Shown here: positions 34,078 to 44,745 of the stretch, one piece after another
How positions within the stretch are numbered: the first letter of the stretch is position 1
How the letters are laid out: each line of letters opens with the position of its first letter
Assembly: GCA_035610365.1 (NCBI GenBank)
Contig: CM069436.1
Coordinates: 59,039,505-59,103,504 of the forward strand
Origin: Aquatica leii
Taxonomy: Eukaryota; Arthropoda; Insecta; Coleoptera; Lampyridae
Direction of reading: 5' to 3'
DNA length: 64,000 nt
The notes under the pieces: model-generated
Database searches by the model: none
What the model was told of the DNA's origin: nothing
What the model saw: the letters and a program-made list of their open reading frames with translations, nothing else
Made by a program: the position numbers and the translations under genes

Positions 34078-36850
34078 AATCATTCAACGTAAGCCTTTAC
34101 TTAACTGAAAGGCATCAGATTGAAAATATTAATAATGTCAATGACGACAATAGGAACAAAGAAAAAACACAGAATGAATTAATTCGTTTATTCAGAGACA
34201 AATATTCGGATTTACCATCCATATGGCAAAGTACTTTAGCAATATTGAAAAAAAAAACTATTCATCATGAAACTGCGTTTAATGACGACGTAAAAATTAA
34301 TGTATTATTATTTGTTAAAGAAAATCCTAATATTCACACTAAGCAGGTAACGAGCAATTTTGAAATTAGTCAGTGTGCAGTAGTAAACATTCTCAAAGCG
34401 CAAAAACTCTATACCTATTGTTAAGGTAAGAATTAGGGGTAACTAAATTTAAATGGAGCGATGGCCGCAGTAGCTCGGTTCTTGTAGGCAAAATGGGGTG
34501 GGTTAGAAATTGTGAGGGAAATATTTAAAGCAGAGATGTCGTGGTAGATAAAATTAGTCAAATAGTGGTTAGAAATTGTTAGAAATGGGCGCCACACAAT
34601 TTGTTTAGTTACGGTCCTGTTAAGTAAATTGTAAAAGTTTAACAGGGCTGTAGTGGTAGCGAAGGGATGCTGAAAGAGAACGGAGAAGTTTAAACATTAA
34701 TAGCAATCAGTAAATTTGATGTAAATATAATGAATTTAGAATAAATGGAAATTTACAAAATAATCAATAAAATATTCAATTTTGAATTATGCAAACAAAA
34801 TATGTGTGAAGTTGAGTAAAACAATCGATAATGGATTTCACATATTACAAAAATACAGGATCTAAATTACCTTGTGTTACAAAAGTAGTAAAGATAATTT
34901 AATTAAGTTAGGTTCGCAAAACAAACAAAAAGAAAAAAAAATTGGGGCAGCGATCGGGATTCGACAAGACAGTAATTACAATTTGAAATTTAAAAAAAAT
35001 CTTACCTTTATTACTTCGCTGATGAAACTCCGTGCACGGTATTTCCAGTCGAAGTTTCCTTAAATAAAATATTTAAAACAGACAATTGGCCGTCGGCAAA
35101 TAACGGCCGAGAATTAGAGTTAGGTTCAAGTTTACTATCTCATAGATTAGGGGATGCGCAACCAAATTTATGTAGGTTAATAGGTCAGTTACAATTACGT
35201 TATAAGTCAACAAATTTCAAGGTAATTCAGATAACAAATTCTTATAGAAAAAAAAGGAAATTAAGTTAAGTAAATTAAACCAAAGTTTAAATAACAAAAG
35301 TTAATTTTAAATTAAACAAAAAAAAATTTTAAAGTATAAGGAAAAATTCTTAAATTTCTAAAGTTGATTAAGCAAGTAGGATTTTGATTAAAAGTTCAAT
35401 GTAGAAAATCAAATCTTTGAGATTTCCACAAATATGAATTAATTCACAATAAAACGAAGGTTAACGGTTGGTTTTTCACTTAGCGTCAGTTGGTGCAATC
35501 GAAGTTGACTTCTCAGCGTAGCGTTAGTAGAGTTTACAGATGAACGGAGTATTTTGGTAGTTGAAGGAACTCTCACACGTGGGGGGGGGGGGAAATCCGT
35601 TGGAGAAGACGTTCATAAGAATTAGAACAATTTCGTCGGAAGAAAAAAAACGCTATAAAGAGGAAGGGAGAGAAGCGACGTTAGATTAACTAAATAAAAC
35701 AAAAACTAAGTACTTTACCTGGGTATAATAATCCAGCGTTATGAAAACTAAGTACACTTTTAAAATTTAAAGTAACTTATAGCCGTAAATATACGATTTT
35801 TAGTACTTTTAGGAAAGAAACAGGTTCCGTAGATATACTAAAAGTTAGGAAGGTTTCAACGTAATATCCGGTAAAATCACCGTGTTTAAGTAAACGTTAG
35901 TACTTCCAAGGTACAGTAAATTTTTGAAGTGATCTCAACAAGAGTTTGTCAGGAACTAATTAAAGAAAAGAAACGAAATACCTAGGGTCATAATGACCTC
36001 AAAAGATAACAAAATAAATTCGTCAGCAAACTGGTGAGAGCGCTCGAGTAACTGATATTTTAAACAAGGATCTTGATAAGGACTTGCAGAAAAGCAGAAT
36101 TTAACCACGTATTAAGCGAAGATAATACGCTCTTAATTAATCATATATTACAAATTATCAACCTTTAAAATGTAACGAAATAAAGCGTGAGATTAGCAGC
36201 AACAGCAAATTCCAACACGTATAATTTAAATGAATCAAACAGTACCGGATTTAGGAAAATTTGCTCAGGGCGTAACACTATAAACTAATACATTTTCAAG
36301 AACTGAATATAAGGATGATGCAAGTCAGATACTCCAATTTTGTGAACAATTTATGGTATTGCTGCACACTAATGATTTAAAAACAGAAAACACTCTGTTT
36401 TCTGATAAGTCAACGTTTATGTTAAAAGGGTAAGTAAACTAACAAATTGTCGTTATTAGGCAAACGAGAATGCTGGATGAGACAAAGCCAATATTCTTAA
36501 AAAAAAGTAAATAGGATAATATACTTAGAATCTGTACAAGAAGAACTAGTTTTGAATTTTACTACGTAATGGTGCGCCTTCCTTTTTGTAAGAACTGCCC
36601 GTGGTTATCTGAATACTGTATTGACCACAAAGAACCACAGATTTCACTTTAGGTTATTTTTTATTTGAAAAATAAAAGTTTTAAAACCAAGTCCGGAAAC
36701 ATAAAGAAGTTGAAAGCACGAATAAGTTATGAATGTAGACTAATTTCCTCAGAAATCATTAGAAATGTTTAAAACGAGTTTAAAATGCGATTAGGGTATT
36801 GCCAAATAGTGTATGGTCAACATTTTAAGTATTTATTGAAGAAGAATAAA
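34078..36850 (+). pseudogene. Mariner-related transposase relic split by an LTR-like insertion
   Basis: N-terminal part before the insertion: LTERHQIENINN (frame-corrected), NELIRLFRDKYSDLPSIWQST, VKENPNIHTKQVTSNFEISQ and NILKAQKLYTY, an HTH region. Coding resumes at 36278 with QELN, EDDASQILQFCEQF, ENTLFSDKSTFMLKG (first catalytic Asp), later NGAPSFF (second catalytic region, the H/QDGAP block), and a C-terminal part KPGNIKKLKARISYECRLIS-like, ending RLGYCQIVYGQHFKYLL. Inactive because of stops, frameshifts and the 1859-bp insertion. It belongs to the same broad family as the relic at 29.5-30.4 kb but is a different lineage and opposite in orientation. Confidence 0.8.
34419..36277. mobile_element. 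LTR-like insertion (TG...CA, 1859 bp), probably solo LTR
   Basis: Starts TGTTAAGG and ends CGTAACA, a TG...CA pair with short inverted ends. Flanked by the 4-bp duplication CTAT (34415-34418 and 36278-36281). It sits exactly where the mariner-related reading frame is interrupted. No gag, protease, RT or integrase was recognised inside, and I saw no second internal copy of the ends. It may be a large solo LTR or a non-autonomous LTR element. A G12 run lies at 35581-35592. Confidence 0.72.
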
Positions 36851-38240
36851 ATTTTCCATATAGAAAATACTAATTATCTTAAAAACGGCAAGTAATGAAA
36901 AATTTAAATTTAATAGTAACGTGTAGCTTGATTTGCTTTTTAAAAATAGTCAATAAAATACCAGGGTTTTTGATTTACTAATTTATTCCAAGTTACTGAC
37001 TCACACTGTATACAGGGTGTATATGATTACCGGGTTGTTATTCTAAAAAGTCAAATTAGAGTGTAAATACAAAGAAAATGTCAAAATAAAAATTAAAATT
37101 AAATCGTTAAAAAAATTAAAGTTTTTAACAAAATACATCGTAAATTACGGGCCTGTAGTCTTTTAAGGTGGTTGGCACCACGAATAAAAATAAACTGTTT
37201 TAAAAAGTGCAAATTTCTTTTTAACGATTTGCTGACACCAGAAATTACAATAAATACAAAATAATGTTCTCGGGTAACGCGTAATTAAATTACTGTAGTT
37301 AAACTAAGTTACTATTCTGCACATTATTTTCAAGTACACTGGATAATACTTCCTCCACTCAAACGTCTAAACGTCGCCAAAAATTTATAAATAATTGCAC
37401 ATTTACAAATTAATTTTGCCGCACTTGTCTATTATTTAAAAAAATTTTGTATACCTTACCTATCACATAGCTCTAGAAAAAAGTCTAAAAGGTTAATATC
37501 TGGTCTAGGGACTGACCAGCGTTTAGTGCTGTTTCCTCCAATCAAATGAAAAAATTATATTTAAGAAATTCCAAACGACGCGACTTACATTCGGAAGAGC
37601 TCTATTGTGCATAAACCACATTGTTCTGCGAACTGTAAGGGGTAAATCATCAAATTCTTGCGCAAAAGTTTCTTGTAAAAATACAAGTCGCATGTAAAGC
37701 TTTCTGGTAAAATAAACGATCCAATTAAACTATTTCTTAAAATACCCGCCTAAACTTTAATAGAAAACCGCCACTGGAAGTTATTTTGTTGAATTTCATG
37801 AAGGTTTTCTTCATTCCAAATATGCGTGTTGTGAGAATTTAGCACACCATTTCGTGTAAAACAACACTTATCCAAAAATAATATTTTGGCATTCAAGTCA
37901 CGGTCAAAAGCCTCTTGTCGCTGCAATCACTCACAAAACTTAGCTTGCGGTTCAAAATCAACATAGGCTAACTGTTGGACTTGTTGAACATGGTAAGAGT
38001 ATAAAGAATAATTCTTTAAAACAAGATTTAGCGTACTATGGGCACGTTAGCTGTGCGGCTTATTTTTCTAATGCTGATTTGTGTCCGATTTTTTTAAAAA
38101 ATCCGTTAAAAAATTAACACAGAAATAAACCAGATTGTCGAACTGAGTTCTAAGAAAGTTGAATTTTGCATTTAATTATCTGAAGTCTTGTTTTGGTTAC
38201 AATTCAAGATAAACGTGATCGTGTATACAAAGTACATTTT

Positions 38241-38781
38241 CAAAAGTGTTTGATGGCAGAGCCATCTCATAGTATAATTTTACTATGTGTCTATAGTTAA
38301 CTGTAAATAGCTATAAACGACGGAATTAGTTTAACGGCCGCGAAATTCAAAATCAGCTTTGAATAATTCGTCGGGATAAAACCACAACGTAAAATGACAT
38401 TGGGGGTGAGCAATGTCAATGCAATTGTGCAAACGCCACCAGAGTGAACTACTAGACAGCCGTTTCGCCTTTTTGGGGCCCATCAGTAGTAGGAGATACA
38501 ATCTAATGTTGTTCCCACAATTGCATTGACGCCCCTTATAGCTTATATTTAAGTACGATGAAGTTACAATTCGAATGTGTTTGATGGCAGAGCCATCTCA
38601 TAGTATAATTTTACTATGTGTCTATAGTTAACTGTAAATAGCTATAAACGACGGAAAATACGTTGCCAATGTCCTTTTACGTTGTGGTTTTATCCCGACG
38701 AATTATTCAAAGCTGATTTTGAATTTCGCGGGTGTTAAACTAATTCAACGTATTTTCCGTCGTTTATAGCTATTTATAGTT
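38241..38781 (-). mobile_element. Hammerhead-ribozyme (retrozyme-like) insertion, 541 bp
   Basis: Inserted in element II with a 12-bp target duplication AAAGTACATTTT (38229-38240 and 38782-38793). Element I has the uninterrupted site near 32383. Inside, a 79-bp direct repeat (38247-38325 and 38578-38656, starting TGTTTGATGGCAGAG) sets a monomer of 331 bp. The 3' part (about 38657-38778) is an inverted copy of about 38297-38405. A hammerhead motif lies in the monomer on the minus strand. No protein is encoded. Tandem units, a type-I hammerhead and a long target duplication resemble animal retrozymes or non-autonomous PLE derivatives. Confidence 0.75.
38449..38492 (-). ncRNA. Type-I hammerhead ribozyme
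   Basis: Minus strand: stem I CTACTA (38492-38487) pairs perfectly with TAGTAG (38454-38449). The core is CTGATGG, stem II GCC/GGC closes a CCAAAAA loop, followed by GAAA, a minimal stem III A-C/G-U around GGCT, then the GTC triplet (38457-38455), with predicted cleavage between 38455 and 38454. The only core deviation is G for A9. A related copy at 20864-20907 keeps A9 and shows a compensating change in stem I. Confidence 0.78.
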
Positions 38782-39132
38782 AAAGTACATTTTGTTAAGT
38801 CAGTAACAATGCTAAGAAATAAACATACTATCTGTTTTAATTATTTTATTAACAATTGATTTTGTAGATGAAAAATTAAAGAAAACAATAATTAACGCAA
38901 TGCATCAATACGTTTCACAGATTTTACAGCATTTACATACATCATTTACCGTATAGTTACCATCAACAAACAATTTCCATTTGTTTAAATAGTCAGGACC
39001 GTCCTGAAAACTTTAGCTGCAAATACCTCCAAACTGGGCCATTTTAGACCAAATATTTAAAGGAAAAACTTTTATTTAATGCCACAAGAAAACTACTCTT
39101 AAAGTTTGTAGTCCTATTTCAGATACACCCTG

Positions 39133-41900
39133 TATAAAATAGTAATGTTATATTATATATATAAAGAAGAGATTTAAAGTCTTCAGCTTACATGTTTAGT
39201 TTTTTATAAAAATTACAATAAAACACAAAAGTTGGATAAACTTGTTTACGAACGCGATTAGTGTAGGTCATGTTAACAATTTCTGGTCTATTTTTCTTAT
39301 GTAAGCTTGACTTATCAATACCCAGTCATATATTTGCCTTTTTTAAGCGATATTTAACTTAATCCGTATAATTAAAAAGCAGCGTATAGTAGTTTTCAAC
39401 AAAAAACCTGTTAGTGGGTTCCAAAATAAATTAAATGCCTATTTGAATTCAATTGGTAATTTGTAAACTGAAAGTACAAAACAATACGTTTTAATCTAGA
39501 TAGAATTATTTTCATTTTCAGTCTAAATGAATAAACTTAGGTGTTACGCTATTTCAATCTAACTTTTATGGCACGCATTAAAGTTTAATTACAAAATATA
39601 TTAATTATTATTTTCACGTTATAGAACTAATTTATAAACGTTGTAGGAAAAGGTAATTAAGCTTCATTGGTGTAATTATAATTTCTTGATCCACCTGTAA
39701 TTAAACCAGCAATTAACTACGTAAGTATGTATAGAGTAGCTTAATTCTTATTAAGTTAATTCTGCATTCCAATTATTCAGCTTTGATAGTAACCAAGCCA
39801 TATTCAATTTAGCGTAATAGAATTCAACAGGATATTATCTAAAATCACTCAAGTAATATAACTTTCTTGGAATTATAATATATTGAAAGCAAAAAGAACT
39901 AAACTAAATTGGAACAAATCGACAATTTTTTTCTTGGTAGTTTCTGTGCTGTATATTCACATTTTTTATCACGGGTAAATTACTGTCAATGTTCGTAGTC
40001 TAGACATATCCATAGAGGTTTTCTATCGGATTTAAATTGGGACGACAACCGTCAATCGAATAAATTAATTTTTGTTGCCGTTTCAAGGAGTCAAAAGGTA
40101 ACTTTTTATTTAACAAATCTAAATAGTACGGATTTACATTATTTCTTCATTTTAATCATTTTATAAGAGACAATAGAAAATAAGATTTACTTGAATTATA
40201 TTATTATTTAATCACATTTACATGAAATGGATTTTAAATAGATTATTCTCCCGTTAGTGATTTTAACTCCACATCTAGACGATTAAAGAACAAGTTCGAC
40301 AGGTAATAAATTATTATAATCACACAATTTGGTTGGTCCTATTTAAAATAGATTAAGTTCAATGCTTATTGAACTAGAATACTATGACAAAAAATATAAA
40401 CATGACTTTAGATTATGTGAAATGATGTTTTCAGATACGTTAAATTTTAGTGTATACAATTTTTCTGTTAACATTTACAAGATTGTTAAACAATATAAGC
40501 AAAGTCAAATATCAAATTTGATAAAAGTAATATATAAAATTATTTATTTATGTAACTTTGATATCAAGATGTCACTTCTTTAAAACCAAAAATTGCAAAT
40601 ATCAGAAAATATTTATCAGTCACGAATTAAGTTCAAAAATATATTAAGGAAAAAAAAAGGGAATTTAAGTACGTCTGCATTTAATTAAAAAAAAAAAACA
40701 ACCACTAATGACACCATCAACCATTTTTACCAGTAGCTATGTAGTCAACAAAATTCTTTGTGGTAGCAACAAAACTAATTTTGTTTAAGTTGTTTTGTCG
40801 ATACAACAAAATGATTCTGTTGTTAAGGCAAAATCAACCTATTACACTTGAACGAAATACTTTTATAAATTTAAATATTTTTTTTAACTTCTACAAATGT
40901 TGAAAATAACAAAACTAGTAATACATACTTAGAAATATTTTTGCCGAAAGTACTTTTAACTAACAAACAAAAATTTGTTGAATAATCGAAAAATATTTTT
41001 TTAGTGTACTAATGTGTCTTTACTAAAAATAAACGTTTGTATTAAATTTTAAAAAAAACTTATTGTCTTAAAAGTTTCAGTAATTAAACAAACATAACTA
41101 AAATTGCTTTCGAAAAAAAAAGTAATTTATTTAATTATATAATATAATTAAAATAATTTAATAAGTTACACTATTTTGTCACACACATTTTCTGGTATTT
41201 CAAAATTATATTCTACAGAATCCACCTTTTAAAATATTGGCCCATGTCAAAACAATTATGCATTAAATTTTCAATGCATTCTAGATATGCATTGTCTTAA
41301 TGAAGGGTGATTCAGACATATGTATTTGTTTTATTCTAGTTTTGTAGACAGGTATTATGAAAAATATCGTTTATTACACGGCAGAAAGGGCTTTTCCCGT
41401 TCTCGCAAGCTCGCATGGAAAAAGCCTTCTTACAAGCCTAGTAATGAAATATACTATTACAAGTTAGGTATTTTGGCTACAATATTCCGAGTCGCATAGC
41501 ATAAATGACCCTGTATATCTCTACTGAAGACTCAGAATTACAGGATTCAAATAACCAACGTTATGTGTTTTTATTTTTTTTTTGTTTATTTAGCTTTGAA
41601 GAATCTTTAACTGCCTTGTTTCTTTGTTTAGTTTCTTCCGTTGCTTTTGTTCTAAGCCATTTTTTATAAATATGCTTGAAATTATCAAAGAAGGTATTTT
41701 TTTCCACAAAATTTAAGTTCTAACGCTGGTAGAGATAGTTTGGATTATTTCATTGTTTAGGCCTGTAGGCGACTAACGGATAGAACTGTGTTCTGGCTAC
41801 TACTCCTTAACTTTTGAACAACTATTACTTAAATAGATTAAGCAGCCACCTATCAGCTGTCGGGCATTGATTAACATTTAGGCAAAAGAGGCTGCTCCGA
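39133..41900. other. AT-rich stretch without recognisable genes
   Basis: No gene, RNA or repeat that I can support in about 2.8 kb. The frame at 40362-40583 is low-complexity. Confidence 0.5.
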
Positions 41901-41917
41901 TTACGTGTTTCTTTTTT

Positions 41918-42334
41918 GTGGCGAGTAGATATCTGCTTAAAGCTTCGTTTGACACCAAGCTCAACTTTATCGTTAAATTTTCACGTGTTAACGAATTTAG
42001 AATTGATGTACGAGGGTTGCTAAAAGAAAGAAATATGGCGGAGATGAATACAATTGAAAGAATGTTCGAGCAAATTTATAGAAATATGCAGCAATTAAAT
42101 TCTAAACAAGATGCTGTAATGCAGGAAACAAAGCAAGTAAAGGAGGAAAAAGTAATACTCCCTAAAAAATTTGCGGTGCAAGAAAAAAGAATAAGCATAT
42201 TAGAAAGAGAAGTGGGAAAGAAAAACATTGTAATAAAAGGAATAAAGCACAACCAGAACAATAATAACAAAGAAACGCAAGTTAATACAGTAATACAAAA
42301 GACAGAAATAAACTTTAACATAAAAGAAGAATAG
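41918..42334 (+). pseudogene. LINE ORF1-like region
   Basis: Frame of about 138 codons. The second half (from about residue 35) is charged and predicted coiled-coil: MAEMNTIERMFEQIYRN, EKRISILEREVGKKNIVIKG. The LEREVGKKNIVIKG end is typical of insect LINE ORF1 or of the linker before the endonuclease. It lies directly upstream of endonuclease and RT remnants in the same orientation. The track start at 41918 is GTG-like, and ATG at 42034 is more plausible. Confidence 0.55.
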
Positions 42335-44745
42335 GATGAAGCAAGAAAAGTTGGGAAATACAATGAAGACCAATAATGATTAAACTAATGAAAGAATCGA
42401 CAAAAATAAATATTTTGACAAATGCAAAAACACTAAAAGACATAGATATCTGGATCGATAAAGATTATCCTAAAGAAGTACAAGAAGAGAGAAAAAGATT
42501 AATACCATATATAAAAGAGGCAAAAAAAGAGATATAAAGCACTAATAAGATATGACAAACTAATAATTAATAACGAAACATACAGAACAAAAGACTTGGA
42601 GAAAGAACATGAAAATGGAGAAACAAGTGATAAAAATAGACAAAAAAGGACTGTAAACGAAAGATCCCTAGAAAGTGATAAGTTTCAAGAAAATCAAAAA
42701 AAAATTACAGAACTGTCCCAAAAAACTACTAAACACACATAAAGCACAGAATAACAGTGACGAAGATGGCAGTGAACAAGGATACGTTTTACAGGAATCG
42801 CCCAAATCAAATAGAAAGGAAAAGAAAACAGAAAAATATAAAAGAAAAAAAAACAAGTGAATAAAAAAAGATAATTATTAAAATAGAAACATGAAACATT
42901 AGAACACTATTAAAAACAGGTAAAATGGAAGAAATAGGTAGAGAGATGGAACGATAAAAATTAGTATATTAGCACTAGAAAAGATAAGATAGAGAAGCGA
43001 AGGAGGAGTAGACAAAGTCAGATACTTAATATTCTATGGAGAAAATGAAAAACAGGATCCACATGGAACGGCATTCATGATAGATAAAAAGATTATGAAG
43101 AAACTAATACAATTTAAAAAAATTGACGGAAAAATATCATATCTAAGAATTAACAGTACAATAGCTAACATATCCTGATGCACCCACAGAAGCAGCAGCA
43201 ACAGAAGAGAAATAAGTTTTATATAAGAAACTAATAAGAAAAAATACCCAAACACGATACATTAATGGTATTAGGAGGCTACAATGCAAAAATACGAATA
43301 GAAGATTTTATAAAAAACGTGGCTGGAAAAGAAACTATCCACAAAATAACAATAGATAGCGGCATGAGGTTATGTCACCTAGCAACAGAAATGGATATGT
43401 ATATTATAAGTGCAAAATTTAAACAAAAAAAATCACATGGAATATACCGGGAAAGAATAAAGGTAATCAAATAGACCATATTTTAATTAAAAGGAAAAGA
43501 GAGAGCATGATTGAAGATGTAAGATCATACAGAGGGACTAGCGTAGAAACAGATCACAACCTGGTTATAAGAAAAATGAAACTATAAATGGTTAAAAAAA
43601 CATAGATAACAAGTTTTAAAAAAATGGGACATAAAAAAACTAGAGAGAGAAGAAGGAAAGAAGACATTCGAAAATGAGATAAACAACCTACTACTGAAGG
43701 TGAACAAAAAAAGTATAGAGGAAGAGTGGAATACAATTAAAACAATTATCATGAAATCGGCAGAAAAGATAATTGGGTCAAAACGAGTTAAAAATAGGAA
43801 CGGATAATTTGATGATGAATCCGAAAAGATAATAGAGAAAAAGAGAAGTAAGAATAAAATGGATTACAAGAGAATAAGAAAAGAAGGCGCAAAATTAAAG
43901 TAAAGAAACGTGAATACATCAATAATAGATAAAATAAGGAAAGATAATAAAAGCAAGACTAAGCTATACTAACAGTTAAGGACGCAGAAAAAACATAACC
44001 GCAAATTTAGACAGGAAGACCTGGAAAAATTATCTATTTGAAAAAACAAAAAAAGAAGAAACAGAACCAGAAGAAGAATCCCAAGATGAAGTTGAGGAGG
44101 ACAATATAGAGATAAAACCACCACAAAAACAAAAAACAAAAGAAATTGTGTACATAAGTTAAAAAATCAAAAAGCATTAGGAAAGATTATACGGAATAAT
44201 AAGAAGAGCATGGGAAACAGAAACAATACTGCAAGAATGGAAAAGAGAAATTATTAAACCAATGCCCAAAAAAGGAGATCTAAAGAATTGTGATAACTAC
44301 AGGCAAATAACACTATTGAACACAACGCACAAAATACAAAAAAGACCATTGGTAAATATCAAAATGGATTTCGGCCAGGAAACATCAAAAGCCGTAGTAC
44401 AAACACATGAAGGAACAACAAAAAAATAGCACTTGGGGTTAGACACGCACACGGATAGCCAACAACGTTATTTAACATCGCAATGAAAGGTATAGTAAAA
44501 AAATGAGAAATCACGAGATCTATTATACAAAAAATGGTGCAAATAGTAGCATATGCCGACAATGTAGCGGTAGTAGCAAGAGATTAGAAGAGGTAATAGA
44601 TAAAATAGAGCAAGCAGTAAAAAGAAGTTAATCAAAAAAAGAGAAAATATATGAAAATCACAAGAAAAAGTGAGCAAATAGAAAAAGAAAAAAAAACGAA
44701 AATCTTTGGAGATGACAAACTAGTAACTGAACTTTAGTTTAGATA
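42335..44745 (+). pseudogene. APE-type LINE ORF2 relic (endonuclease + RT)
   Basis: Endonuclease blocks are ENEKQDPHGTAFMIDKK (43041), VLGGYNAKI (43267; expected GDFNAKI, so a key Asp is lost), AGKETIHKIT, MRLCHLATEMDMYIIS, GNQIDHILI (43463) and SVETDHNLVI (43540). RT blocks are ILQEWKREIIKPMPKKGD (44228), NCDNYRQITLLNT (44287) and VAYADNVAVVAR (44547), the YADD box with Asn for the second Asp. Reading shifts frame repeatedly, and the region around 43800-44150 is A-rich and degraded. This is one dead APE-type LINE. The wording resembles insect LINEs often annotated as craniofacial-development-protein-2-like; I do not assign the clade. Confidence 0.8.

Larger units (their letters stand above)
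37013..39132 (-). mobile_element. CAGGGTG-type mariner-related element II
   Basis: Bounded by TA-CAGGGTGT (37011) and ACACCCTG-TA (39134). It carries the same degenerate minus-strand transposase as element I; for example 37600-37640 and 37830-37930 match 31470-31510 and 31680-31780. It is interrupted by a 541-bp hammerhead-ribozyme element at 38241-38781. Confidence 0.8.

Noticed and set aside
35017..35052. CTGATGAAACTCCGTGCACGG as a hammerhead
   Set aside because: Core start present, but no GAAA box or stem I partner follows.
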